A stretch of 6,702 bases of DNA from Deltaproteobacteria bacterium (GCA_019314185.1 JAFCZU010000180.1:1-6702), one strand, 5' to 3'. Positions 1 to 5,518 are shown, numbered from the stretch's first letter. Program-made: numbers and translations. The notes: generated by a model from the sequence alone, not told the origin.

Positions 1-771
1 ACCGGAAAGCGTATCAACAATCTTTCTGATGATCCAGTGGGCCTTACCCAGTCTCTTAATATCAGGTCAACTCTTGCAAGCATTGAGCAGATGGGGCGCA
101 ATATCAGTTACGGAAATTCATGGCTTACAGTATCTGAAAGCGCCCTTACGAGTGTGCAGAATATCATTTCAGATACAAAGGTGTTGTGTATTCAGATGGC
201 CAATGCAACAATCGGATCCGACCAGCGGTCTTCGGCAGCGGGAACCGTTCAAAATATGCTGGATGAAATCGTTTCTTTAGGAAATGCAGATGTGGCAGGT
301 AATTATATTTTTGCCGGTTCGAAAACCGACACGATACCATTTGACCAGGACGGTACTTACAATGGGGATAATAATGCTTTTGCGATAAAGATCAGCAAAA
401 ATTCCACCGTTGAGGTTGGAAGTGATGGTGAGGCAGTGTTCGGTACTGTTTTTAACACGTTGATCGATTTGAAGGACGCTCTCCAGAGCAATGATGTTGG
501 CGGTATTCAGGTTGCGATGGGTGATCTGGACGGTCACTTTGAAGATATTTCAGCCAAAATATCAGATGTTGGCTCAAAAATGAATCGTATGGAAATTAAG
601 GATAATTTTCTTCAGGATTTAAACTTTTCCAATACGGAAAGGCTTTCAAAAATTGAGAATGCGGATATGGCTGAGGCAATCATGGATTTAAAAGCCAGGG
701 AGTTTGCCTATCAGGCGGCTCTGACCTCTTCGGCCAAACTTATGACACTGACTTTGGTTGATTATATGTAA
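1..771 (+). CDS. flgL: Flagellar hook-associated protein 3 (hook-filament junction), 5' partial
   Basis: FlgL forms the outer of the two junction layers between hook and flagellin filament and is exported by the flagellar type III apparatus. The reading frame is open from base 1, so the first codons lie before the window; 256 residues are present. The visible start, TGKRINNLSDDPVG, matches the conserved N-terminal helix of the flagellin/FlgL family. The middle contains NYIFAGSKT, also typical of FlgL. The C-terminus (ADMAEAIMDLKAREFAYQAA, then SSAKLMTLTLVDYM) is the conserved coiled-coil end. FlgL is usually about 300 residues, so roughly 40 are missing. The TAA stop at 769-771 lies 57 bp before csrA, suggesting one transcript. 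A short flagellin is less likely because of the FAGSKT segment and the csrA-fliW neighbours. Confidence 0.93.
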   Translation, partial: TGKRINNLSDDPVGLTQSLNIRSTLASIEQMGRNISYGNSWLTVSESALTSVQNIISDTKVLCIQMANATIGSDQRSSAAGTVQNMLDEIVSLGNADVAGNYIFAGSKTDTIPFDQDGTYNGDNNAFAIKISKNSTVEVGSDGEAVFGTVFNTLIDLKDALQSNDVGGIQVAMGDLDGHFEDISAKISDVGSKMNRMEIKDNFLQDLNFSNTERLSKIENADMAEAIMDLKAREFAYQAALTSSAKLMTLTLVDYM

Positions 772-782
772 TAAATAAACTG

Positions 783-827
783 GCAAACCGGTCAAACCGG
801 CCAACGGGCTCAACGGGCAAAACGGAC
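783..827 (+). repeat. Five degenerate 9-nt tandem units ending at the csrA start
   Basis: The flgL-csrA gap contains five consecutive 9-nt units: GCAAACCGG, TCAAACCGG, CCAACGGGC, TCAACGGGC and AAAACGGAC. The last one abuts the csrA ATG with one base between. The ACGGA in the last unit (822-826) is the only candidate Shine-Dalgarno sequence for csrA and also fits the CsrA recognition pattern ANGGA. The CCGG blocks at 788-791 and 797-800 can pair with each other (loop TCAAA). Function is not known; the periodicity is seen directly. Confidence 0.6.
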
Positions 828-828
828 T

Positions 829-1050
829 ATGCTTATACTGACAAGGAAGTTGGGTGAAAAAATTAATATCGGCGACGATATTACTGTTACTTTGCTTGAA
901 ATAAAGGGGGCGCAGGTCAAGCTCGGGATCGACGCACCAAAAAGTATCGTTATTCACCGCAACGAGATATATGAGAAAATCAGGGAAGAAAATCTGAGGT
1001 CCTCTAATATCAGCGACTCAGATCTTTCAAAGGCGGCAGAACTTTTATAA
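829..1050 (+). CDS. csrA: Carbon storage / translational regulator CsrA
   Basis: CsrA is a small dimeric RNA-binding protein that binds GGA-containing loops near ribosome binding sites and alters translation and stability of target mRNAs, including motility and carbon-flux genes. The 73-residue product begins [20 protein letters not shown] and continues with [20 protein letters not shown], a full-length match to the family. Leu4 and Arg44, the key RNA-contact residues of E. coli CsrA, are present. The tail after residue 51 is longer than in the 61-residue E. coli protein, as expected of CsrA types that bind FliW. The ATG is preceded only by ACGGA, a weak ribosome site that overlaps a CsrA-like motif, so autoregulation is possible (inference). 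flgL lies upstream and fliW starts 18 bp downstream, fitting a single operon. Confidence 0.95.
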   Translation: MLILTRKLGEKINIGDDITVTLLEIKGAQVKLGIDAPKSIVIHRNEIYEKIREENLRSSNISDSDLSKAAELL

Positions 1051-1068
1051 ACCATTAGCTTAGAGAGA

Positions 1069-1509
1069 GTGAAATTGAAGATTAAAACAACGAGATTCGG
1101 AACAATCAGCATAAAAAAAGAGAAGACTATTGACATGCCTTTTGGTATGCTCGGATTTCCGGATAAAAAGAAATTTATTATACTTCAACATCGGGAGAAA
1201 TCACCTTTCTTCTGGTACCAGTCGGTTGATGACGAGTCCCTTGCTTTTGTCATTACAAACCCGTTTTTGTTTAAGCCTGACTATGAGATAGATCTGGAAG
1301 ATGCTTTAAAGGAGATGTCCTGGAATGGAGTCGGTAACGAGCATCATTTAGAGATATATATTGTTGTTAATATTCCAAAGGGTTTGCCCCAAAAGATGAC
1401 CGGGAATCTTATTGGGCCGATACTGATAAATAATAAGGTTCGCCAGGCCGTGCAAATTGTAATTTCCGACAGCCCCTACACCCATAATTTTCCTCTTTTA
1501 TCCGTATGA
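1069..1509 (+). CDS. fliW: Flagellar assembly factor FliW (CsrA antagonist)
   Basis: FliW is a cytoplasmic protein that binds CsrA and relieves its repression; in Bacillus, free flagellin displaces it, linking flagellin translation to export. The product is 146 residues, normal for the family. Recognisable segments are KIKTTRFGTISI at the N-terminus, MPFGMLGFPDKKKFIIL, FWYQSVDDESLAFVITNPF, and near the end MTGNLIGPILINNKVRQAVQ. Two starts are possible. GTG at 1069 gives the listed protein but has almost no spacing to the GAGAGAG stretch at 1062-1068. TTG at 1075 gives a 144-residue protein starting MKIKTTRFG, which agrees better with usual FliW N-termini and has about 6 bp spacing to that stretch. 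The gene follows csrA by 18 bp. No terminator is seen directly after the TGA stop. Confidence 0.94.
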   Translation: MKLKIKTTRFGTISIKKEKTIDMPFGMLGFPDKKKFIILQHREKSPFFWYQSVDDESLAFVITNPFLFKPDYEIDLEDALKEMSWNGVGNEHHLEIYIVVNIPKGLPQKMTGNLIGPILINNKVRQAVQIVISDSPYTHNFPLLSV

Positions 1510-1571
1510 GGTTTTAGGAACAGATATTGCGTATTAAAGTTTTCGAGACAAAATGTCGATAAAAGGATTAA

Positions 1572-1685
1572 AGGCTTCTCGGGTGCGCGTGCATCTTTTC
1601 AGCCGGGAATCTTCAAACTAAAAAGAAAAGAAAATTTAAAAAGAAAAGATGTCTCCGGTGTTAACAACGGCATCTTGGGAAGCCT
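1572..1685 (+). ncRNA. Candidate structured RNA (closing helix plus competing inner helices)
   Basis: The 264 bp after fliW (1510-1773) hold no convincing gene but can form strong helices if transcribed on the + strand. Bases 1572-1583 pair with 1674-1685 over 12 positions (core AGGCTTC with GAAGCCT, three G-U pairs further in). Inside this, 1591-1600 pairs with 1643-1652 (GCATCTTTTC with GAAAAGATGT, one G-U), enclosing an A-rich loop. CCG at 1655-1657 can pair with CGG at 1668-1670. A mutually exclusive alternative pairs AAGATG (1646-1651) with CATCTT (1671-1676), breaking both larger helices. Competing pairings are typical of attenuators and riboswitches, but I do not recognise a known class. 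Pairing was found by eye; no folding energy or conservation was calculated. Confidence 0.33.
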
Positions 1686-1742
1686 CTAATTATAAAAATT
1701 TAGTGTGTATTACAAATATGGCTAATGCATGCTTCAAACAAC

Positions 1743-1789
1743 TGTTCGGTGGACTACAGCCCTGAGAGGGGGGATGACTCAGCCGGACA
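1743..1789 (+). other. Hairpin arm with GAGA tetraloop masking a possible ribosome site
   Basis: TGTTCGGT (1743-1750) pairs with GCCGGACA (1782-1789) over eight positions, two of them G-U. Within it CCCT (1760-1763) pairs with GGGG (1768-1771) around a GAGA loop, which fits the stable GNRA tetraloop pattern. The G-rich strand of this inner hairpin would be the Shine-Dalgarno sequence for an ATG at 1774, so the fold could block translation of that ORF. Alternatively the arm belongs to an untranslated RNA ending at the terminator at 1830-1866. Structure is inferred from base pairing alone. Confidence 0.35.
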
Positions 1790-1968
1790 AAATAAATGCC
1801 TTGGAAAAATCTTATAAGCAGACAAGGCGAAAAAAGGCAGGGTTTTCAAGAGATCCTGTCTTTTTTATTTGTATTTTAATAGTAGCAGCATTATTGGCAC
1901 GAACTTTGAATAAACTTAATAGTTCAGCCCTAAGCCACAAAGCCACAAAAAGGGGGTATGTATTATAA
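1774..1968 (+). CDS. Doubtful small one-helix membrane protein
   Basis: This ORF would encode 64 residues beginning MTQPDKINALEKSYKQTRRK. It has a basic stretch (about residues 12-21) followed by one hydrophobic segment, DPVFFICILIVAALLA (about 27-42), then a polar tail. That layout suggests a small inner-membrane protein with its N-terminus in the cytoplasm. The ATG at 1774 follows a G-rich ribosome-site-like stretch (1766-1773); an in-frame ATG at 1729 would add 15 residues. Points against it: an intrinsic-terminator-like hairpin with a T run (1830-1866) lies inside it, a sigma-54-like promoter overlaps its 3' part, and its last residues are encoded by an intergenic repeat. I recognise no family. 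It may be non-coding. Confidence 0.3.
   Translation: MTQPDKINALEKSYKQTRRKKAGFSRDPVFFICILIVAALLARTLNKLNSSALSHKATKRGYVL
1830..1866 (+). terminator. Intrinsic (rho-independent) terminator, possibly bidirectional
   Basis: GGCAGGGT (1836-1843) pairs with ATCCTGTC (1853-1860) over eight positions (two G-U) with a nine-base loop. Six T follow at 1861-1866 and six A precede the stem at 1830-1835, so the hairpin extends with A-T pairs and could stop transcription in either direction. It lies about 320 bp after the fliW stop, so it would end either a long fliW 3' UTR or a separate RNA from 1510-1830. Confidence 0.55.
1895..1910 (+). promoter_or_regulatory. Near-consensus sigma-54 (-24/-12) promoter
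   Basis: TGGCACGAACTTTGAA matches the sigma-54 consensus TGGCACG-N4-TTGCA at every position of the -24 block and with correct spacing. The single mismatch is GA instead of GC in the -12 block. A start near 1921 would give a leader of about 158 nt before the transglycosylase ATG at 2079. Sigma-54 control of flagellar genes is common in related bacteria, but the -12 mismatch leaves this uncertain. Confidence 0.4.
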
Positions 1969-2026
1969 ACCTTTATCAAAAATAGCATTAAAAGAATTAT
2001 ATTATAACCTTTGGTGTCTTCGTGCC
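1926..2026. repeat. Degenerate inverted repeat with AT-rich centre
   Basis: The left arm contains two GCCACAAA blocks (1934-1941, 1942-1949) followed by AAAGG. The right arm, CCTTTGGTGTCTTCGTGCC (2008-2026), read on the opposite strand resembles the left arm. The arms flank an AT-rich stretch of about 50 bp. GCCACAAA/CTTTGTGGC-type blocks are, from memory, common interspersed intergenic sequences in environmental bacteria. Pairing is imperfect, and its outer edges are uncertain. Confidence 0.35.
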
Positions 2027-2078
2027 TGAACGTTTAGGAATAAACTTAAAAGTTAAAAAACTGATATGTTTACATGAT

Positions 2079-2846
2079 ATGAAAAATATCAATATCAATT
2101 TCAGATCCTACCTTTCCATGCCGGACCGTGTACAAGAGAATCATGAAGAAGCAGAGCAGATCATGGGCAAAGATCAAGGCTCATTTGATATGTTGCTAGA
2201 TAGAATCAAGGGTATCAGGTCCGAAGGCGATTTGCATAATACTGCATTACCTTTAGGAAGAGACCGATTGCGACAACTGATAGAGATTCTACAAATTCAG
2301 ATGAACAATTATTTATTCAACGTTCTTTCTGACTTTGATGAAGATAACGAATTTCCAGGATTTCAGCTCGACTCGGTGAATTTTCATGGAATAGAAAGTG
2401 GGTTTGCAACGAGTGTGTCAAAAATTGAACATGCTTCCCAAAAAACAAAACAGGGCGAATCAGAAACCAGGTTCGGTGGTATCATTAATCATGCTTCAAT
2501 AAAATACGGTGTTGATCCTGAATTAATAAAGGCTGTTATAAAAGCTGAAAGTGATTTTGATGCCAACTGCACCTCTCCGAAAGGAGCCATGGGTTTGATG
2601 CAGCTTATGCCCGAAACAGCCAAGGAACTGGGCGTCAAAAATTGCTACAGTCCCGTCGAAAATATAACGGCCGGAACCTGTTATTTGAAAAACCTGCTTG
2701 ACCGGTATGATGGTAATATTCCCCTTGCTCTGGCAGCTTATAACTGGGGAATGGGGAACGTTGAAAGACATCCCGACAAGTTGCCCCAAGAAACCCGAAC
2801 ATACATTGCCCGTATTAATGAAATTTTAAATAAGGAAATATTGTAA
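2079..2846 (+). CDS. Lytic transglycosylase, GH23/SLT catalytic domain
   Basis: The product cleaves the MurNAc-GlcNAc bond of peptidoglycan to give 1,6-anhydro ends. From the ATG at 2079 it is 255 residues. The first ~125 residues are a polar, partly helical region I do not recognise, containing RLRQLIEILQIQMNNYLF. The catalytic domain runs from about 136 to the end: YGVDPELIKAVIKAESDFDA with catalytic Glu157, GLMQLMP (172-178), and AAYNWGMGNV from 219, where families usually have AYNAG. The end, TRTYIARINEIL, is also typical. No signal peptide or lipobox is visible from any start. GTG at 2022 would add 19 residues but lies in the right arm of an intergenic repeat and is unlikely. No start has a good ribosome site; ATG at 2163 is another option. 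Position beside flgL-csrA-fliW suggests, but does not prove, a role in flagellar passage through the wall. Confidence 0.85.
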   Translation: MKNININFRSYLSMPDRVQENHEEAEQIMGKDQGSFDMLLDRIKGIRSEGDLHNTALPLGRDRLRQLIEILQIQMNNYLFNVLSDFDEDNEFPGFQLDSVNFHGIESGFATSVSKIEHASQKTKQGESETRFGGIINHASIKYGVDPELIKAVIKAESDFDANCTSPKGAMGLMQLMPETAKELGVKNCYSPVENITAGTCYLKNLLDRYDGNIPLALAAYNWGMGNVERHPDKLPQETRTYIARINEILNKEIL

Positions 2847-2852
2847 AAAAAG

Positions 2853-2895
2853 ATGAACATTGAACATCGAACGTCCAACATCGAATGTTGAATGG
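2853..2895. repeat. GAACATTGAACATCGAAC-type intergenic repeat
   Basis: Just after the transglycosylase stop is a run built from variants of GAACAT and GAACGT, ending in CAACATCGAATGTTG (2876-2890), a short perfect hairpin with six-base arms and a CGA loop. Sequences of this style recur between genes in deltaproteobacteria and other environmental bacteria (from memory). A related GTCAATGTTCAATG occurs at 2976-2989. No coding capacity is apparent. Confidence 0.5.
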
Positions 2896-2991
2896 AAGAA
2901 GATGAAGAAACAGAAATAGCTGCTGAATGTTTATGAAATGCAGCACAACACAAAAGTTGGACTTTTTACGAGACCGTCAATGTTCAATGAC

Positions 2992-3035
2992 CCCGGTGAA
3001 ATGTGCTGCGCTGTCACTGCGTGAATTTCACTGGG
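2992..3035. repeat. 11-bp-stem hairpin before the kinase gene
   Basis: CCCGGTGAAAT (2992-3002) pairs with ATTTCACTGGG (3025-3035) at all eleven positions, one being G-T, around a 22-base loop. It ends 13 bp before the kinase ribosome site (GGGGA, 3049-3053). It could be a short dispersed palindrome or a structured leader. It is not a terminator for the upstream gene, because no T run follows. Confidence 0.5.
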
Positions 3036-3057
3036 CAAGCAAATGATAGGGGAAACC

Positions 3058-4974
3058 ATGGCAAGTGTACTTATTGTTGATGATGAGGAAAGTATAAGGT
3101 TTTCATATAAAAAGTTTTTAACTGATTCGGGACATAATGTTGCCGTTGCATCACACTTACTTGAAGCCAAAGCTCTTCTTCCGGATAATAAATTTGAAGT
3201 GGCAATTGTCGATCGTATATTAGGAGACAGCAACGGCGTAGAACTGATAAAGCTTATCAGGGAAGCCCAACCGTTTTGCGAGCCGATCCTGATTTCCGCT
3301 TACCCAAGTTTTGAGTCGGCATCCGAAACGATTCAATATGATGTTTTTGCCTACCTCACTAAGCCGGTAGTAAAAAAGAAACTTTGTAAAACGGTTGAAG
3401 ATGCCATCATAAAGAACAGAATAAAAAAAGAATCACAACACAATGAGATAATTCTTCAATCTCTGTTCGACTCATCTCTGGATGCAATAGTCATAAGTGA
3501 CCTTTCTCAAAAGACAAGATTTGTCAATCCTATGTTTACGCGAATTTTTGGATATTCTAAGGAAGAGTTGGTAGGGAAACAGATCCCCTATATACCTGAC
3601 TGGGATAAGGAGAAAACGGAATCTGAAAGGAATGACCTCGTTATGGAAAGGCCTGTTGTGGAAAGGGAAAGCCGGAGATTGACAAAAGATGGTCGATCCG
3701 TCGACGTATCCATGACCAGGTTCGTCTGTAAAGACAGTAAAGGGGAACCCACTGACATATTGACTATAATCCGTGATATTACGGAAAAACGTGAAATAGA
3801 AAAGCAGCTCATCCAGGCCCATAAGATGGAAGCGATCGGCACCCTTGCCGGAGGGATTGCCCATGACTTTAACAACCTGCTTTTTATAATTTCCGGTTAT
3901 GCCGAAATGAGTATGGGCGAACTTCCGGAAGTGAACCGTGTTTATGGAAATATGGTGGAAGTTCGCAAGGCCGCAAATCGTGCAAAGGATTTAGTCAAGC
4001 AGATTCTTACCTTCAGTCGAATGGAGGAGCAGGAAAAAAGGCCGATGCTGATCCAGCCGGTTATAAAGGAGGCGCTTGCATTGTTGCGTGCGTCAATACC
4101 AACGACCATAGAGATACGAAAGGTAATTGACGAAGATTATAAAGGCGTATCAGCCGACCCAACACAAATACACCAGGTGATCATGAACTTGTGCACAAAT
4201 GCTTACCATGCAATGCGTGAAAATGGTGGCGTGCTGGAAGTTGTCCTGAGGGGCATCACAATCGATATCGGTGATAGGGTCGGTCATTTAAACCTGTCTC
4301 CCGGTAGGTATGTCATGTTGAAAGTGAGCGATACAGGTAAAGGAATTGGAGAATCGGTGATCGACCGGATATTTGAGCCGTATTTTACCACCAAAACCAA
4401 GGGTGAAGGAACTGGAATGGGGCTTGCGATGGTCCATGGAATCGTAAAAAGTCTCGGTGGAGATGTCAGAGTGTCGAGCAAACCTGAGATGGGCGCCACA
4501 TTTTATGTCTACCTGCCGGAAGTCGATGTAAATTCTGTGGACACGGAAATTCCATTTATGGATATCCTTCCCCAGGGGAATGAAAGAATTCTGCTGGTCG
4601 ATGACGAAGAACAGATCGTTGAAATGCTGAAAAAGATGCTGGAGAATCTGAGGTACCGGCTTACTGTGACAACAAGTAGTGTGGAAGCTTTGGAGTTGTT
4701 TCGCTCTGAACCGGATGTTTTCGACCTGGTTATTACCGATCAGACAATGCCGAAAATAACGGGCACAGAACTGATCAAAGAATTCAGGGGCATACGACCC
4801 GACATACCTGTAATTCTTTGCACCGGACACAGCGAAATGGTAACGGAAGAGAAGCTCAAGGCTATGGGCATTAAGGAATATATAATGAAACCTGTTCAAA
4901 GGAGTGAGATAGCCAGTACCATTCGACGGTTAATGGATAAGAAGAGCGCGTTGACCTCATCAACTGCTCAATGA
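3058..4974 (+). CDS. Hybrid sensor histidine kinase, REC-PAS-HisKA-HATPase-REC
   Basis: This 638-residue cytoplasmic protein has no membrane segment. Domains in order: an N-terminal receiver (1-120; Asp8, Asp9, phosphoacceptor Asp52, Ser80, Lys102); a PAS domain (about 130-245) ending in the usual IIRDITEKREIEKQL linker; a HisKA dimerisation helix with phosphoacceptor His269 in GGIAHDFNNLL; an HATPase domain with N-box NLCTN (377-381), DTGKGIG (425-431) and GEGTGMGL (449-456); and a C-terminal receiver (about 510-628; Asp515, Asp516, phosphoacceptor Asp561, Thr589, Lys611). All catalytic residues are intact. The PAS ligand cannot be told from sequence. ATG 3058 is chosen because GGGGA sits four bases upstream and the product then starts directly with the receiver; ATG 3043 would add five residues. 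The gene stands alone between two repeat-rich gaps, so its partners are probably the receivers downstream (inference). Confidence 0.93.
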   Translation: MASVLIVDDEESIRFSYKKFLTDSGHNVAVASHLLEAKALLPDNKFEVAIVDRILGDSNGVELIKLIREAQPFCEPILISAYPSFESASETIQYDVFAYLTKPVVKKKLCKTVEDAIIKNRIKKESQHNEIILQSLFDSSLDAIVISDLSQKTRFVNPMFTRIFGYSKEELVGKQIPYIPDWDKEKTESERNDLVMERPVVERESRRLTKDGRSVDVSMTRFVCKDSKGEPTDILTIIRDITEKREIEKQLIQAHKMEAIGTLAGGIAHDFNNLLFIISGYAEMSMGELPEVNRVYGNMVEVRKAANRAKDLVKQILTFSRMEEQEKRPMLIQPVIKEALALLRASIPTTIEIRKVIDEDYKGVSADPTQIHQVIMNLCTNAYHAMRENGGVLEVVLRGITIDIGDRVGHLNLSPGRYVMLKVSDTGKGIGESVIDRIFEPYFTTKTKGEGTGMGLAMVHGIVKSLGGDVRVSSKPEMGATFYVYLPEVDVNSVDTEIPFMDILPQGNERILLVDDEEQIVEMLKKMLENLRYRLTVTTSSVEALELFRSEPDVFDLVITDQTMPKITGTELIKEFRGIRPDIPVILCTGHSEMVTEEKLKAMGIKEYIMKPVQRSEIASTIRRLMDKKSALTSSTAQ

Positions 4975-4987
4975 TGAATCTAATTTA

Positions 4988-5145
4988 GGGTTCACGAAAA
5001 AATAAATTTTCAATTTTGGGAGTTGAGGCGCCCGACTGGCAAGGCACGAAAACTTAGGGAATATCAAGCATATTTCGAGTTTTCGTAACGCAGCCAGTCG
5101 GGATGCATCGGCATCCAAAATGTGAAGTTATTTTTGAGTGAGCAC
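4988..5145. repeat. Long imperfect palindrome (MITE-like or REP-like element)
   Basis: An approximately 158-bp element whose two halves are inverted copies. The inner parts are perfect: CCCGACTGGC (5031-5040) with GCCAGTCGGG (5093-5102), and ACGAAAACT (5046-5054) with AGTTTTCGT (5078-5086). AATAT/ATATT pairs at the tip. The outer parts are imperfect: TTCACGAAAAAATAA near the left end resembles the reverse complement of TTATTTTTGAGTGAG near the right end, and ATTTTGG resembles CCAAAAT. A second small hairpin, GGATGC-ATCG-GCATCC, lies at 5101-5116. No ORF is present. It is either a non-autonomous mobile element or a dispersed structural repeat. It occupies much of the 409-bp gene-free stretch 4975-5383 and may also stop kinase transcription. 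Confidence 0.68.
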
Positions 5146-5260
5146 TAAGTTTACTTTCTAAGCCCAAAGGCCTTATTCCCATAATTATTAAATCCATATC
5201 TTATTGAAATTATAGCATCATAGAATGTGTCCTGATTGATCGGCAAAGATCGTTGATAGT

Positions 5261-5277
5261 AGGCACATATGTTGCAA
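5261..5277 (+). promoter_or_regulatory. Strong sigma-54 (-24/-12) promoter
   Basis: AGGCACATATGTTGCAA has the invariant GG (5262-5263) and GC (5274-5275) separated by exactly ten bases. It agrees with TGGCAC-N5-TTGCA except for the first base. Transcription would start near 5287 and read into the small membrane protein gene and the two receiver genes. Sigma-54 promoters need an AAA+ activator bound upstream; I could not identify its sites. This is the best promoter sequence in the window. Confidence 0.65.
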
Positions 5278-5279
5278 GT

Positions 5280-5312
5280 AGATAAAATAAGAGCAGATAA
5301 AATAAGAGCAGA
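5280..5312. repeat. 15-bp tandem repeat, 2.2 copies
   Basis: AGATAAAATAAGAGC occurs at 5280-5294 and again exactly at 5295-5309, followed by a partial AGA. It starts just after the -12 element of the sigma-54 promoter and spans the expected transcription start, so copy-number change could alter the promoter-leader region. No function is known. Confidence 0.8.
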
Positions 5313-5320
5313 CAACTCAA

Positions 5321-5342
5321 AATTGTGCGTTTTTGCACAATT
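5321..5342. promoter_or_regulatory. Perfect 8-6-8 dyad in the operon leader
   Basis: AATTGTGC (5321-5328) and GCACAATT (5335-5342) are perfect inverted copies around GTTTTT. It lies about 35 bp after the expected sigma-54 start and 41 bp before the small-protein ATG. It could be an operator for a dimeric regulator or an RNA hairpin in the leader. No T run follows on either strand, so a terminator is unlikely. Confidence 0.5.
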
Positions 5343-5383
5343 GGAATATAAAAAACATTTAAAGTGGGAATAAGAAGAAAAAT

Positions 5384-5518
5384 ATGGAAGCTTTATTCCA
5401 ATCATTTTTAGTAATACCTATCAGTGCCGTGAAGTTACAAGGCCTCATTATGATGATTCTTGTGGCAGGCGCATTGATTTTTAAATTAGTGATACCGGCC
5501 CCCAAAAAAAAGAAATAA
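5384..5518 (+). CDS. 44-residue single-helix membrane protein, unknown function
   Basis: The ORF begins MEALFQSFLVIPISAVKLQG and ends VIPAPKKKK. Residues 18-37 (LQGLIMMILVAGALIFKLVI) form one hydrophobic segment. The N-terminal 16 residues are also hydrophobic and may lie along the membrane. The four-lysine tail predicts a cytoplasmic C-terminus by the positive-inside rule. The ribosome site is weak (AAGAAGA about seven bases upstream). It is the first gene after the sigma-54 promoter and ends 27 bp before the receiver gene, so co-expression is likely. I recognise no family. It could be a small membrane partner or anchor of a signalling protein, but this is inference. The clean hydrophobic/basic layout and operon position argue that it is real. 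Confidence 0.58.
   Translation: MEALFQSFLVIPISAVKLQGLIMMILVAGALIFKLVIPAPKKKK

Noticed and set aside
782..798. Sigma-54 promoter TGGCAAACCGGTCAAAC before csrA
   Set aside because: The -12 GC is missing; the bases belong to the 9-nt tandem repeat.
1717..1733. Sigma-54 promoter TGGCTAATGCATGC before the small ORF
   Set aside because: Spacing between GG and GC is nine bases rather than ten, and the -24 block is poor.
1743..1789. TPP or c-di-GMP riboswitch, suggested by CTGAGA and G-rich bases
   Set aside because: Only the short CTGAGA string agrees; the other conserved parts of those classes are absent.
1510..1830. CsrB/RsmY-type CsrA-sequestering RNA beside csrA
   Set aside because: Several GGA triplets occur but about as many as expected by chance, and only one fits ANGGA; they are not placed in repeated hairpin loops.
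2022..2078. GTG start giving a 274-residue transglycosylase
   Set aside because: The GTG lies in the right arm of an intergenic repeat and has no ribosome site; the added residues do not form a signal peptide.
4288..4899. 203-codon open frame on the minus strand
   Set aside because: It is the antisense shadow of the kinase HATPase and receiver regions, whose + strand frame has all catalytic motifs intact.
5271..5342. CRISPR-like array because of the exact 15-bp repeat
   Set aside because: The units are directly adjacent with no spacers and only two copies exist.
5151..5405. 84-codon minus-strand open frame in the gene-free stretch
   Set aside because: It crosses the sigma-54 promoter, the tandem repeat and the dyad and has no recognisable family. 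The piece nearest 5151-5230 could be a gene remnant but I cannot support it.
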